64,000 bases of DNA. Source: Pseudopedobacter beijingensis (GTDB taxonomy: Bacteria > Bacteroidota > Bacteroidia > Sphingobacteriales > Sphingobacteriaceae). Below, piece by piece: positions 1 through 7,155 of this stretch. The DNA lies in assembly GCF_042678145.1 (NCBI RefSeq), contig NZ_JBHUDG010000001.1, forward strand, positions 1 through 64,000. Reading direction: 5' to 3'. The translations under genes were made by a program, and so were the position numbers. The stretch's first letter is position 1. Each line of letters starts with the position of its first letter. The notes beneath the pieces are model-generated. The model was not told where the DNA came from and did not search any database. It saw only the letters and a list, made by a program, of their open reading frames with translations.

Positions 1-48
1 CTTCAAAATCTTGATGATCTGTGTTTCGCTAAACTTACTTTTTTTCAT
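1..48 (-). CDS. IS3-family transposase OrfA, N-terminal 16 residues only
   Basis: The minus strand begins ATG at 48 and reads MKKSKFSETQIIKILK before leaving the window. This is the very recognisable start of the helix-turn-helix OrfA of IS3-group elements (typically MKKSrFtEtQIvkiLKe). OrfA binds the IS ends and is usually joined to the DDE-domain OrfB by a -1 frameshift. Only the first 16 codons are present, so whether the element is intact cannot be judged. Confidence 0.7.
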   Translation of the reverse strand, partial: MKKSKFSETQIIKILK

Positions 49-104
49 TACCCTAAATTATAAAACTACATTAATAATCGTAGCTGTTTTAAGGGAAGAT
101 TACA
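1..104 (-). mobile_element. End of an IS3-family insertion sequence (partial)
   Basis: The window opens inside an insertion sequence whose transposase reads leftwards out of the window. The probable outer terminus is at position 104: read on the minus strand, the end starts TGTAATCTTCCCTTAAAACA, and IS3-family ends typically start with TG. The transposase start codon lies about 56 bases inside this end, normal spacing for orfA in this family. The other end and any target-site duplication are outside the window, so the exact boundary is an inference. Confidence 0.6.
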
Positions 105-216
105 GGATCACCTTATTATAAGTCCCGAAGGCTTTTCCAGTTTTGCGGAAATGGGATTGATATAACTTATCATTCATTATATTTATTGAAGAAGTGTTAA
201 GTTTGTTTTTTAATAG

Positions 217-261
217 TGTTTACACTATTTGTTTACACCTTATATGAACAACAGGGTGTAA
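217..261. repeat. Cluster of TTTACAC repeats, possible integrase arm sites
   Basis: TGTTTACAC occurs at 217-225 and again at 230-238. A reverse copy (GGGTGTAA) follows at 254-261. The first copy sits in a palindrome with arms AATAGTGT (212-219) and ACACTATT (222-229). Such repeats just inside an attachment site often bind the integrase N-terminal domain or an excisionase. Here they lie 50-100 bases from the tRNA-derived fragment at 313-354. The function is an inference. Confidence 0.35.
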
Positions 262-312
262 TATATTGTAAATTAGTATATTATATTATTAATAAAGGCA
301 GTAATAGCACTG

Positions 313-354
313 ATGGGGTGCTGGAGGTCGTCGGTTCAAATCCGGCCATCCCGA
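313..354 (+). other. Displaced 3' half of tRNA-Pro(GGG): probable attachment site (attR)
   Basis: This segment is the 3' half of a tRNA. It has the anticodon loop ATGGGGT (anticodon GGG), the 3' anticodon stem GCTGG, a five-base variable loop, a T arm with stem GTCGG/CCGGC and loop TTCAAAT, an acceptor 3' strand CATCCCG and discriminator A; CCA is not encoded. The bases upstream cannot form the 5' anticodon strand, D arm or acceptor 5' strand, so the gene is not complete. A break at the anticodon loop is the usual crossover region of tyrosine integrases that target tRNA genes. The rebuilt intact tRNA should lie to the left, at the far end of the integrated element. Confidence 0.65.
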
Positions 355-360
355 CTAAGA

Positions 361-400
361 AAAAGCCTTTAACAAAGTGTTAAGGGCTTTTTTGTTTTTG
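361..400 (+). terminator. Rho-independent terminator of the original tRNA-Pro gene
   Basis: AAAAAGCCTTTAACA (361-375) pairs with TGTTAAGGGCTTTTTT (379-394) around a three-base loop, followed by more T. It starts six bases after the tRNA fragment. This fits the native terminator of the tRNA gene that served as the integration target. Confidence 0.7.
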
Positions 401-445
401 GAGAGAAATGGAAGATAGGTGGTTTTTCCGGGGTTTTTGGTAGAT

Positions 446-467
446 GGTTGACCCCTTGGTTGACCCC
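446..467. repeat. Two 12-bp-spaced direct repeats GGTTGACCCC
   Basis: GGTTGACCCC occurs at 446-455 and 458-467, just to the right of the tRNA-derived fragment. It may be a remnant of another element that used the same tRNA target, but no integrase reading frame follows: the in-frame ATG at 484 gives only 13 codons. The rest of 401-671 shows no gene. Confidence 0.3.
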
Positions 468-671
468 CGTTTTACAACCTTAAATGCGTGTCAGTATCGC
501 CATAAATCAAGTTTTACTAAAATAAAAAAATACTTTTACTTCTATTGAGTTGATATATGGATTATTCCATGTCTGGACTAAGGAATATGGAGGAATAGAG
601 GGAAATTGATAGAAGAGTACTTTAAATAAATTCTTTATAAACCGCTATATTAGATTATAGAACTGAGCAAT

Positions 672-1397
672 ATGAAATTACCATTGTTAATTATATCATT
701 TATCTACTTGTTTTTACAGTCATGCTCTAACGACTTAGATCATAAAGAAAATAGTAAGGTTACCATAGAAGAGGAATTTAATAAAGTTCAGATAGTAGAC
801 CAATTCAGTAATCCGTTATCAAAGGATACTGCGTTTTTTATGACTATAGCAGAGTTTTTCCCTTTATATATTGGACAAAAGATTGAACAAATAAATTTGG
901 TTTATAAACCCGATGAGATAAGTAGTAATAGAATAGAAGAATGGGATTTACTTAAACGTCCTAAACAAGATTCAATAATACTTTATATTGATAGCTCTAG
1001 ATATGTGGGCGTACCAATGAGCATTTGGGAGTACCACGGAACCCCAGAATATAGACCTTCTAAAATAGGGTATCCAGTGTTTATAAAAAACGTATCAAAT
1101 GAAGCCTTAGAATTAGGTTTTGGTAATATGTTACCTTTATTAATTGAAGCTAAGGATAGACAGGGCAATTGGAACCCCATTCAAAAGCTTTTCCGATATG
1201 ACTGTGGTACCGGTTTAACTGTTTTTTATCTTAAACCTGAACAAATTGCTATTACAAGTATGAAAGTATTCCAAGGTAATTTCAGGACTCATTTGCGACT
1301 TGTCTACGGATATAAAAATGATCTAAAGATTTATTCAAATGAGATAGTCGGAGCTATTAATGAAACCCAATTTAACGAGGACAAGATGGGCTTATAG
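672..1397 (+). CDS. Hypothetical lipoprotein, 241 aa
   Basis: The N-terminus MKLPLLIISFIYLFLQSC is a type II signal sequence with a lipobox ending in LQSC, so Cys18 is the likely lipidated residue and the mature protein is membrane-anchored. The next residues (SNDLDHKENSK) are polar, as expected for a linker. The rest is mixed alpha/beta with many aromatic residues and no motif I recognise. It stands alone next to a mobile-element border, with no operon partner in the same direction closer than 160 bases. I do not recognise a family. Confidence 0.65.
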   Translation: MKLPLLIISFIYLFLQSCSNDLDHKENSKVTIEEEFNKVQIVDQFSNPLSKDTAFFMTIAEFFPLYIGQKIEQINLVYKPDEISSNRIEEWDLLKRPKQDSIILYIDSSRYVGVPMSIWEYHGTPEYRPSKIGYPVFIKNVSNEALELGFGNMLPLLIEAKDRQGNWNPIQKLFRYDCGTGLTVFYLKPEQIAITSMKVFQGNFRTHLRLVYGYKNDLKIYSNEIVGAINETQFNEDKMGL

Positions 1398-1558
1398 AGT
1401 AGATATGTCCAACATACTTCCTCATTTTTTAACTACTCTTATAAAGATGTGATATATGGAATTTGTTATAAAATAGAAGAAATTAAGATGGATTGATCAT
1501 AAATAAAACAGTATCCGCATTAAAGAGTTTTAGATAAATAATAAAGATTTGAAAACGA

Positions 1559-1987
1559 ATGAGAATTTGGTCTGTACATCCAAAATATTTAGATACAAAG
1601 GGATTGGTGGCTTTGTGGAGAGAAACTCTTCTGGCTAAGCATGTGCTTGAAGGGAAAACAAAAGGTTATCGTAATCACCCCCAATTGGACAGGTTTAAGC
1701 AAACAGATTATCCTCAGCAGAGAATAAACCAATATCTGGTAACTGTTTATGAAGAGGCTCTGGAGAGAGGATATAATTTTGATAAAGAAAAGATTAATTG
1801 GCATTTTGAAACATCAGTTATGCCGGTAACCTGTGGGCAAGTTAAATATGAAATAACCCATTTGCTTAATAAGCTTAAAGTGCGTGACCCCGAAAAGTTT
1901 GCAATGTTACAAGAACAAACTATTGTAGAACCTCACCCTATGTTTGAAATTATTGAGGGGGCTGTAGAAGCCTGGGAGATTATCTGA
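1559..1987 (+). CDS. Pyrimidine dimer DNA glycosylase/AP lyase family protein
   Basis: This 142-residue protein begins MRIWSVHPKYLDTKGLVALW, typical of the bacterial Pyr_excise family (PF03013) related to T4 endonuclease V. The conserved block with HPKYLD, the WRE segment, the KTKGYRNHPQL stretch (about residues 35-45) and a downstream EA/ERGY helix are all visible. Members are thought to cut cyclobutane pyrimidine dimers through an N-terminal amine Schiff base. Here a Met and Arg precede the conserved block, so activity is inferred only from family membership. Length is full for the bacterial family. Confidence 0.8.
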   Translation: MRIWSVHPKYLDTKGLVALWRETLLAKHVLEGKTKGYRNHPQLDRFKQTDYPQQRINQYLVTVYEEALERGYNFDKEKINWHFETSVMPVTCGQVKYEITHLLNKLKVRDPEKFAMLQEQTIVEPHPMFEIIEGAVEAWEII

Positions 1988-2030
1988 GTTTTTTCGATTA
2001 AATACAGTAACGGTTAACAAAGAGATCAGA

Positions 2031-2801
2031 ATGGAGAATTTTATCAATCTAAACCTAACAAATATAGATCAGGAGCATATTTGTTGTGCTATTTCAGATA
2101 AAAAATGCAATGAGGGGTATCAACTCAAAAAAGAATGGTTAAAGAAAGAATTGGATAATGGTTATGTTTTTCGAAAACTGGATGCACGAGCAAAAGTGTT
2201 TATAGAATACGGCGATGCAGAAAAGGGCTGGGCACCTGTTTTGGCACCCAATTACCTGTTAATAAATTGTTTTTGGGTTTCGGGGCAATATAAAAATAAG
2301 GGATATGGAAAGCAATTATTGCAGTATGCTATAGACGATGCAAAAAGTAATCATAAAAGTGGATTGGTGACTGTGGTAGGTACACGTAAATTTCATTTTA
2401 TGAGTGATACCAAATGGTTATTAAAACAGGGATTTGTTACTGTTGAAACCACAGATTCGGGTTTTAGTTTATTGGCCTATAAATTTGATAAACAAGCTAC
2501 AGATCCTGTGTTTAATAAAAGTGTAAAATCAGGGGAGTGTGATGAGAAAAAAGGTATTACGGTTTACTATTCAAACCGTTGTCCTTTTGCAGAGTTTCAC
2601 GTAAATACTTCGATGGTTGAAACTGCTGCCAAAAGAAAATTACCTCTCACCCTCATTAAACTGGACAATATGGAACAGGCGCAAAATGCACCAAGTCCGG
2701 CAACTATTTTTAGCCTATTTTTTAATGGTAAATTTATAACAACAGATCTAAGTGCCTGTATGGATAGCAGGTTTGATAAGATAATTAAAAGTGGGATTTA
2801 A
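2031..2801 (+). CDS. GNAT N-acetyltransferase with C-terminal YoaP-like domain
   Basis: The N-terminal about 165 residues form a GNAT fold: LLINCFWVSGQYKNKGYGKQ holds the acetyl-CoA-binding Q/R-x-x-G-x-G/A signature in the form YKNKGYGKQLL, followed by a helix and a WLLKQGF segment. The C-terminal about 80 residues (KGITVYYSNRCPFAEFHV..., Cys in NRCPF, then ...PSPATIFSLFFNGKF) match the YoaP-like, thioredoxin-like domain found behind GNAT domains in bacterial YoaP proteins. The substrate is unknown. It starts 43 bases after the glycosylase gene and may be cotranscribed with it. Confidence 0.75.
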   Translation: MENFINLNLTNIDQEHICCAISDKKCNEGYQLKKEWLKKELDNGYVFRKLDARAKVFIEYGDAEKGWAPVLAPNYLLINCFWVSGQYKNKGYGKQLLQYAIDDAKSNHKSGLVTVVGTRKFHFMSDTKWLLKQGFVTVETTDSGFSLLAYKFDKQATDPVFNKSVKSGECDEKKGITVYYSNRCPFAEFHVNTSMVETAAKRKLPLTLIKLDNMEQAQNAPSPATIFSLFFNGKFITTDLSACMDSRFDKIIKSGI

Positions 2802-2833
2802 GTTATATGGGTAGTTTGAATAACTGCAATCAT

Positions 2834-2860
2834 AAAAAAAGCCCCTTACGGGGCTTCTTG
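2834..2860 (-). terminator. Terminator between convergent genes
   Basis: GCCCC TTAC GGGGC (2841-2854) is flanked by A7 on the left, so on the minus strand it reads as a strong hairpin followed by seven T. It lies just past the cold shock gene that ends at 2884 and can also weakly serve the acetyltransferase gene from the other side. Confidence 0.75.
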
Positions 2861-2883
2861 AATAATAGAACGTGTTAATAAAT

Positions 2884-3075
2884 TTAAGCTAATTTAACAT
2901 TAACGGCGTTTAAGCCTTTTCTGCCATTTTCTATATTATAAACCACTTCGTCATTCTCACGAATTTCAACTTCAAGACCAGATGCGTGAACAAAAATGTC
3001 CTCTCCTCCGTTTGAAGGGGTGATAAATCCGAAACCTTTTGTTTCATTAAAGAATTTTACTTTACCTTCTTCCAT
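2884..3075 (-). CDS. Cold shock protein (CspA family)
   Basis: This 63-residue single-domain cold shock protein has both RNA-binding motifs: RNP1 as KGFGFI (residues 13-18) and RNP2 as DIFVHAS (residues 26-32). It binds single-stranded RNA/DNA and acts as an RNA chaperone. It starts 26 bases after the end of a larger cold-shock-domain gene on the same strand, so the two probably form an operon. Length is normal for the family. Confidence 0.9.
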   Translation of the reverse strand: MEEGKVKFFNETKGFGFITPSNGGEDIFVHASGLEVEIRENDEVVYNIENGRKGLNAVNVKLA

Positions 3076-3101
3076 TTTACTACTTGCTTTTTTTATTATG
3101 T

Positions 3102-3548
3102 TTATTTAAGTTTTTTAACATTAATGGCAATTTGCCCTTTTGGTGATGATTCTTTTTTAAAGACTACTCTGTCATTTTCTCTTATGTTCTCCATCAAGTT
3201 ATTGTTATGCACAAAGATGCTGGTACCGGTTTCATCTTCTGTAATAAAACCATAACCTTTGTCTTTGAAAAAAAGAGAAATTATTCCAGTACTCTCTGTA
3301 TTTTCATCTGTTGCCGGTGTCCGGGTATTGTTTATATATGCTTCAGTATTTCTGTTGCTTTCTTTTCTTTGTTGCTTATCAGGTGGTACATTCGTTATAT
3401 TTCCGTATTCATCTACATAAGCTATCATCTCTTCTAAAGTTTTGCCTTTATTGTTATTGGTTTTGCGCTCTTCCTTTTTCTCGGCTTTTTCCATCTTTTT
3501 CTTCGCCCGCTTTTTTTCTTTTTCCTTTTTTGCAAAAGTTTCTGCCAT
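3102..3548 (-). CDS. Cold-shock-domain protein with lysine-rich N-terminal extension
   Basis: The last about 65 residues form a cold shock domain (IISLFFKDKGYGFI, then TSIFVHNN, then DRVVFKKESSPKGQIAINVKKL). The first about 35 residues are very rich in Lys and Glu (KKEKEKKRAKKKMEKAEKK) and look like a charged helix that could bind nucleic acid or ribosomes. A middle segment (EEMIAYVDEYGNITNVPPDKQ) is also found in Bacteroidota proteins of this type. It lies upstream of the CspA-type gene in the same operon. A direct role in RNA binding is inferred from the domain. Confidence 0.8.
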   Translation of the reverse strand: MAETFAKKEKEKKRAKKKMEKAEKKEERKTNNNKGKTLEEMIAYVDEYGNITNVPPDKQQRKESNRNTEAYINNTRTPATDENTESTGIISLFFKDKGYGFITEDETGTSIFVHNNNLMENIRENDRVVFKKESSPKGQIAINVKKLK

Positions 3549-4088
3549 GATATGTATTTAGAGGTTCATCAATAACCAATCTGCTTAAACGTTGTATAGT
3601 CTGTGTTTTGTAAAGAACCTAACCTCCAGCGTTTTCTTAAAAAGACTGATCTTTTAAAATTATTTGTTACGAATCTGGTAACGTAAATGAAAGATATAAC
3701 ATTTATAAATTTCAATTATTTAAACCACAAGATCCATAAACTAAGTTTTTATTATAAAATGAGGACTGAAAAGGCGAAGACTGAAAAAGAGAGAATTTAT
3801 ATTCTAAACTAGAACAGAAAAGGCGAAGGCAGAAACCCGTTAATAATATTTACGCAAATATAAGTTAATAATTTTTATTTATCACATTTATAATGATTTA
3901 TTTTATTGCTGTAGGAATAAAAACCTTATATTGAACAATTGTTTTCTATTTTATTTGCAGGGTTTAAAGCAGATAAAAAAAAATTACTCCTCATTTCCTT
4001 AGCCACAAAGGATAGATTAGGTTTGATTTTACCTTGTTTTTTGTTCCTTCTCGTTAATAAAGTCTTGTGCTATCCGCTTAACCTCGCT
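3549..4088. other. 540-bp gap; possible long 5' leader of the cold shock operon
   Basis: No gene is visible. The stretch upstream of the cold-shock-domain gene (about 3549-3700) could be a long mRNA leader, which is common for cold shock genes, but I see no convincing fold. GAAAAGGCGAAG is repeated at 3768-3779 and 3817-3828. At 4029-4088 the minus strand is open in frame with the Crp/Fnr gene beyond its stop codon. Confidence 0.4.
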
Positions 4089-4664
4089 CTAGATTTCCAT
4101 TAAGGCTTCCCGTTTAATTCGGGACAAATGAATAGCACTTATATTTAGCAAATCGGCAATATAATTCTGTTTAATAGAAACATCAATTTTGGGATACCTC
4201 CTTTTAAGTAATATATAGCGCTGTTTGGCTACATCTTTTCCGGTTATAGCCAGTTGCTGTTTATAGAAGTCTTTTTCGGAAAGCAGTAATCTAAATATCA
4301 GTTGTGTAAAATCATTACAATGGTGTTGAAGCGCATTCCAATCATAATAAGACAAGCTGATTACTTCTGCATCTGTGATACATTCAATACCATATTCAGA
4401 AGGTTTTTGATTCAAAAAGCTTTCAGAAACGTATACATAATAATCAGGGCCAATGATATCTATTGTTTTAAATTCAGGAGAGCCATTGAAAACTCTGAAA
4501 TATCCATTATTTACAAAGATTAAATTCCTGCATATTTCTCCCGGATTTAACAAAATGGAATTTTTAGCAATCGATTTTGGTTCAATCCTATGCATTAGAG
4601 AATTTTCAATAGCAGGCGGAAGATAACCAAACTTCTTTAGGTAATTTACATAATGTTTATGCAT
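4089..4664 (-). CDS. Crp/Fnr-family transcriptional regulator
   Basis: This 191-residue protein has a cyclic-nucleotide-binding-like beta roll (about residues 15-125; LLNPGEICRNLIFVNNGYFRVF matches the conserved core) and a short C-terminal helix-turn-helix (IKQNYIADLLNISAIHLSRIKRE). It resembles the Bacteroidota subgroup that probably does not bind cAMP in the E. coli way. The target is unknown. It ends at a TAG stop after ALMEI; beyond it, the frame stays open for another 19 codons (to TAA at 4029-4031) with a charged sequence, so a recent nonsense change is possible. Confidence 0.8.
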   Translation of the reverse strand: MHKHYVNYLKKFGYLPPAIENSLMHRIEPKSIAKNSILLNPGEICRNLIFVNNGYFRVFNGSPEFKTIDIIGPDYYVYVSESFLNQKPSEYGIECITDAEVISLSYYDWNALQHHCNDFTQLIFRLLLSEKDFYKQQLAITGKDVAKQRYILLKRRYPKIDVSIKQNYIADLLNISAIHLSRIKREALMEI

Positions 4665-4886
4665 ATCTATGTATTTATTAATATACGTAATGAAATGAGT
4701 GATGCAAGGGTTTATATCTTGCGGTTAATTGTAAGGAGATATACAATATTAATTATTTGTTTTTATGAAATGAAATTTTTTAATTATTTATTTTTTTAAA
4801 CAATACAGAAATTTAAGCAATAAGCTGTATGGGCTACCCAAAATTTTGAGTTCTATAAATTACTGACAAATTATTTTTCAAAACTG

Positions 4887-5186
4887 ATGACCGTAACATT
4901 TGAAAACCGAAAGATTTATTATCTTTTTTTAGCTTCTTTAAGCAGAATAGAGGAGTTGTTGAACACCATATTATGCGTACAGGTTGAAGCTCGTGGCGAT
5001 CTGCCACGGAAAAACAGAGTGCTGGATTTTAAAGAAAAATGGCTGGATAAACAGGACGTGTTACAACTTCTGAAAATTTCTGAACGTACCTTATACAACC
5101 TTCGGAAAAGCAATAAACTGCCCGAAAAAATGATTGGTGGTAAAATGTATTTCAATATGCAAGATGTAGAGAAATTGATGACATAG
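4887..5186 (+). CDS. Helix-turn-helix domain protein (excisionase-like)
   Basis: The protein is 99 residues long. Its C-terminal half (DKQDVLQLLKISERTLYNLR...MYFNMQDVEKLM) is a MerR-like helix-turn-helix of the helix_turn_helix_17 type. Such proteins are common on Bacteroidota conjugative and integrative elements. The N-terminal half (about residues 5-50) forms a helix with no clear family. It is followed by a 295-base gap and DUF6266. A control role for a lost mobile element is an inference. Confidence 0.65.
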   Translation: MTVTFENRKIYYLFLASLSRIEELLNTILCVQVEARGDLPRKNRVLDFKEKWLDKQDVLQLLKISERTLYNLRKSNKLPEKMIGGKMYFNMQDVEKLMT

Positions 5187-5246
5187 GGAGGGACGAGTTG
5201 AAAACAGATGGTTTTAAATAAGAAATCTTACTAGCCTTCTATAGAG

Positions 5247-5281
5247 CTTCTTCGGGAAATAGGGGGTATTTCTCGAAGAAG
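5247..5281. repeat. Near-perfect 14-bp inverted repeat
   Basis: CTTCTTCGGGAAAT (5247-5260) and ATTTCTCGAAGAAG (5268-5281) pair with one mismatch around a seven-base loop. Further CGAAG copies follow (GTCCCGAAGC, TCTCGAAGAA) up to about 5301. It lies in the 295-bp gap between the HTH gene and DUF6266. No T run follows, so it is not a standard terminator. Confidence 0.55.
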
Positions 5282-5481
5282 TCCCGAAGCAGTCTCGAAG
5301 AAAAATACTGAAAAGTGGCAAAACATAGCAAAATCAGGCAGGTAGTGGCATACTCCGGCAAGTATGGCTCTCCAGCTTTTTTTTGAGTTTTTGAGCTTCT
5401 ACATTTGCCTTCAGACAAAAGACAGGTAGCGCTATCACAGAAGCTTTTGCAATGGTTTAACCCTTAAAAAAATTAAAAATT

Positions 5482-6126
5482 ATGGGAAAATACACACAAG
5501 GCATTCTCGGTGCCTTTTCAGGAAAAGTAGGAACTGTGGTAGGTGCATCCTGGCGTGGAATAAAGTACATGCGTAGCCTGGCAGCTAAAAGAGGAAATGC
5601 CAATGCAACCAGGAAACAACTGGAACAACAAGCCCGTTTCTCTTTAATTACCGGTTTTCTTAAACCCGTAAAGCCTTTGCTGGAAGTGGGTTTTAAAAAC
5701 TATGCTGTTGGTAAAACAGGTTATAATAGTGCATCCAGTTATAACCTTAAGAATGCATTGGTAGGAGAAACACCAAATCTGGAAATAGATTACAGTATGG
5801 TGCTGATTAGCCGGGGCGATTTAGTGGGTTCTAAATCTATGGTTGTACAATCAAGTGCAGCAGCAAAGTTAAATATGAGTTGGGATGATAACTCCGGTAA
5901 AGGAAAAGCTAAACCAACAGATCAATTGATGTTTGCCGTTTTTGTACCGGCACTGGCAGATGTTGTTTATGCTATAGGTGAAGCCGAAAGGCAAGACGAA
6001 TCTTTAGTGTTCGATCTTCCGGCAGAGTATAGCGGCGAAACGGTAGAGGTATATGTGAGTTGGGTATCTGCCGATGGCAAGGAAATAGCAACCAGTCTTT
6101 ATGCAGGAAGTGTATTGATTGTATAA
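5482..6126 (+). CDS. DUF6266 family protein
   Basis: The N-terminus MGKYTQGILGAFSGKVGTVV and the following WRGIKYMRSLA are the signature of DUF6266, a family of about 210 residues found almost only in Bacteroidota and often in multiple copies. This copy is 214 residues, full length. The C-terminal half (LMFAVFVPALADVVYAIGEA...ETVEVYVSWVSADGKEIATS) looks like a beta-sandwich with a Gly/Val-rich surface. The function is unknown. There is no signal peptide. The gene stands alone and ends at a clear hairpin. Confidence 0.8.
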   Translation: MGKYTQGILGAFSGKVGTVVGASWRGIKYMRSLAAKRGNANATRKQLEQQARFSLITGFLKPVKPLLEVGFKNYAVGKTGYNSASSYNLKNALVGETPNLEIDYSMVLISRGDLVGSKSMVVQSSAAAKLNMSWDDNSGKGKAKPTDQLMFAVFVPALADVVYAIGEAERQDESLVFDLPAEYSGETVEVYVSWVSADGKEIATSLYAGSVLIV

Positions 6127-6142
6127 TTTCTTCATTTAAGAG

Positions 6143-6172
6143 AACAGAGGGATTAATTCCCTCTGTTTACTT
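6143..6172 (+). terminator. Terminator after DUF6266
   Basis: AACAGAGGGA (6143-6152) pairs perfectly with TCCCTCTGTT (6158-6167) around loop TTAAT, with a short T-rich tail. It starts 17 bases after the DUF6266 stop codon. Confidence 0.7.
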
Positions 6173-6314
6173 TTAGTGAATATTTGAGTACAACTTTATC
6201 ATGATCTCATAATAATTAGATTACCGAATTTTCTGAAGTAAATTGTAAGAGAGAACCCGAGCTTTAATAGCCAGAAGTTGATAAACAAAAAAAATATAAA
6301 AAATTTAGTTTTTG

Positions 6315-6325
6315 ATGTAAGGTTT
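6315..6325 (+). promoter_or_regulatory. ATGTAAGGTTT motif upstream of the ECF sigma gene
   Basis: ATGTAAGGTTT lies 196 bases before the sigma start codon. The same 11 bases recur at 7104-7114, just before fecR. Shared motifs in front of a sigma gene and its anti-sigma gene suggest an autoregulated ECF promoter element. This is an inference from repetition only. Confidence 0.35.
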
Positions 6326-6520
6326 CCAAAAGGAAATTGTTATATTAATAATGACCATGTTATATGCTTTTAAACTGTTTGTTAACTTTTGTAATAAACG
6401 CATCTGAGGGTAACGGTAAAATATAATAATTGATGCTTTGGAGCTTAATGGAATACCTTGTATAGTTCTGGCAATTCAATTTTTAATTTTATTAAGTCCC
6501 CGTCTTACAATTGTATAAGT

Positions 6521-7081
6521 ATGATAGATAATTTGCCCATTGGGAATTTTTCGTCTTTAGAAGAAGCCTTCAAACTTTATAACAGACCACTCCTTTTTTT
6601 TGCCAGAAAGATGATAAAAGACCCGGAAGCTTCCGAAGAGATTGTTTCGGATAGTTTTGTGAAACTTTGGCAGTATCGTAATAATATACAGACCGATGAA
6701 AACCTGAAGGCCTTTCTCTATATAGTTACCAAAAACGCCTGTCGCAATTATTTGAAATCTTCTTATAATCAACAAAATTTCGAATATGATATAGACGAAG
6801 GGTTGATTGTTTCTGAACCGGATATTTATGTGAAGATGTTAAATGCAGAGTTAATGAGTGTTATTCATCGCGAAGTATCCAAACTTCCCAAGAAACAACA
6901 ATTTGTATTTAAAATGAGCTATCTGGAGGGCTTAACTACAGAAGAAATCTGTGACAAACTGAATATCTCCGAATCTGCCGTTTTTGCTAATAAATCAAGA
7001 GCATTGGAAACATTACGTAAAACGTTTATAGATAAAGATATGTTGTTGATGCTTATAGTGTTAGAAGCTCTGACCAAATAA
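6521..7081 (+). CDS. FecI-type ECF RNA polymerase sigma factor
   Basis: The ECF sigma has region 2 (FKLYNRPLLFFARKM, EASEEIVSDSFVKLW) and region 4 (LPKKQQFVFKMSYLEGLTTE, then CDKLNISESAVFANKSRALE). I chose ATG at 6521 (MIDNLPIGNF, 186 aa, the family's usual length) over the upstream in-frame TTG at 6458. It is followed after 74 bases by a FecR gene and then SusC/SusD, the standard Bacteroidota arrangement: binding of glycan by SusC relieves FecR and frees the sigma factor to transcribe the locus. Confidence 0.9.
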   Translation: MIDNLPIGNFSSLEEAFKLYNRPLLFFARKMIKDPEASEEIVSDSFVKLWQYRNNIQTDENLKAFLYIVTKNACRNYLKSSYNQQNFEYDIDEGLIVSEPDIYVKMLNAELMSVIHREVSKLPKKQQFVFKMSYLEGLTTEEICDKLNISESAVFANKSRALETLRKTFIDKDMLLMLIVLEALTK

Positions 7082-7103
7082 TTTGAAAATAATTATACAT
7101 TTT

Positions 7104-7114
7104 ATGTAAGGTTT
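7104..7114 (+). promoter_or_regulatory. ATGTAAGGTTT motif upstream of fecR
   Basis: This is an exact copy of the 11-base motif at 6315-6325. It is followed by TTTGTCGGCTTCC and, 41 bases after the motif, by the fecR start codon at 7156. Position and repetition fit a -35-like element read by the adjacent ECF sigma. Confidence 0.35.
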
Positions 7115-7155
7115 TTGTCGGCTTCCTGTTTCTATACTTAAAAGGGTATAAAAAA

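Noticed and set aside
484..525. Short frame MRVSIAINQVLLK next to the tRNA fragment as a possible integrase start
   Set aside because: It stops after 13 codons and nothing integrase-like follows in any frame.
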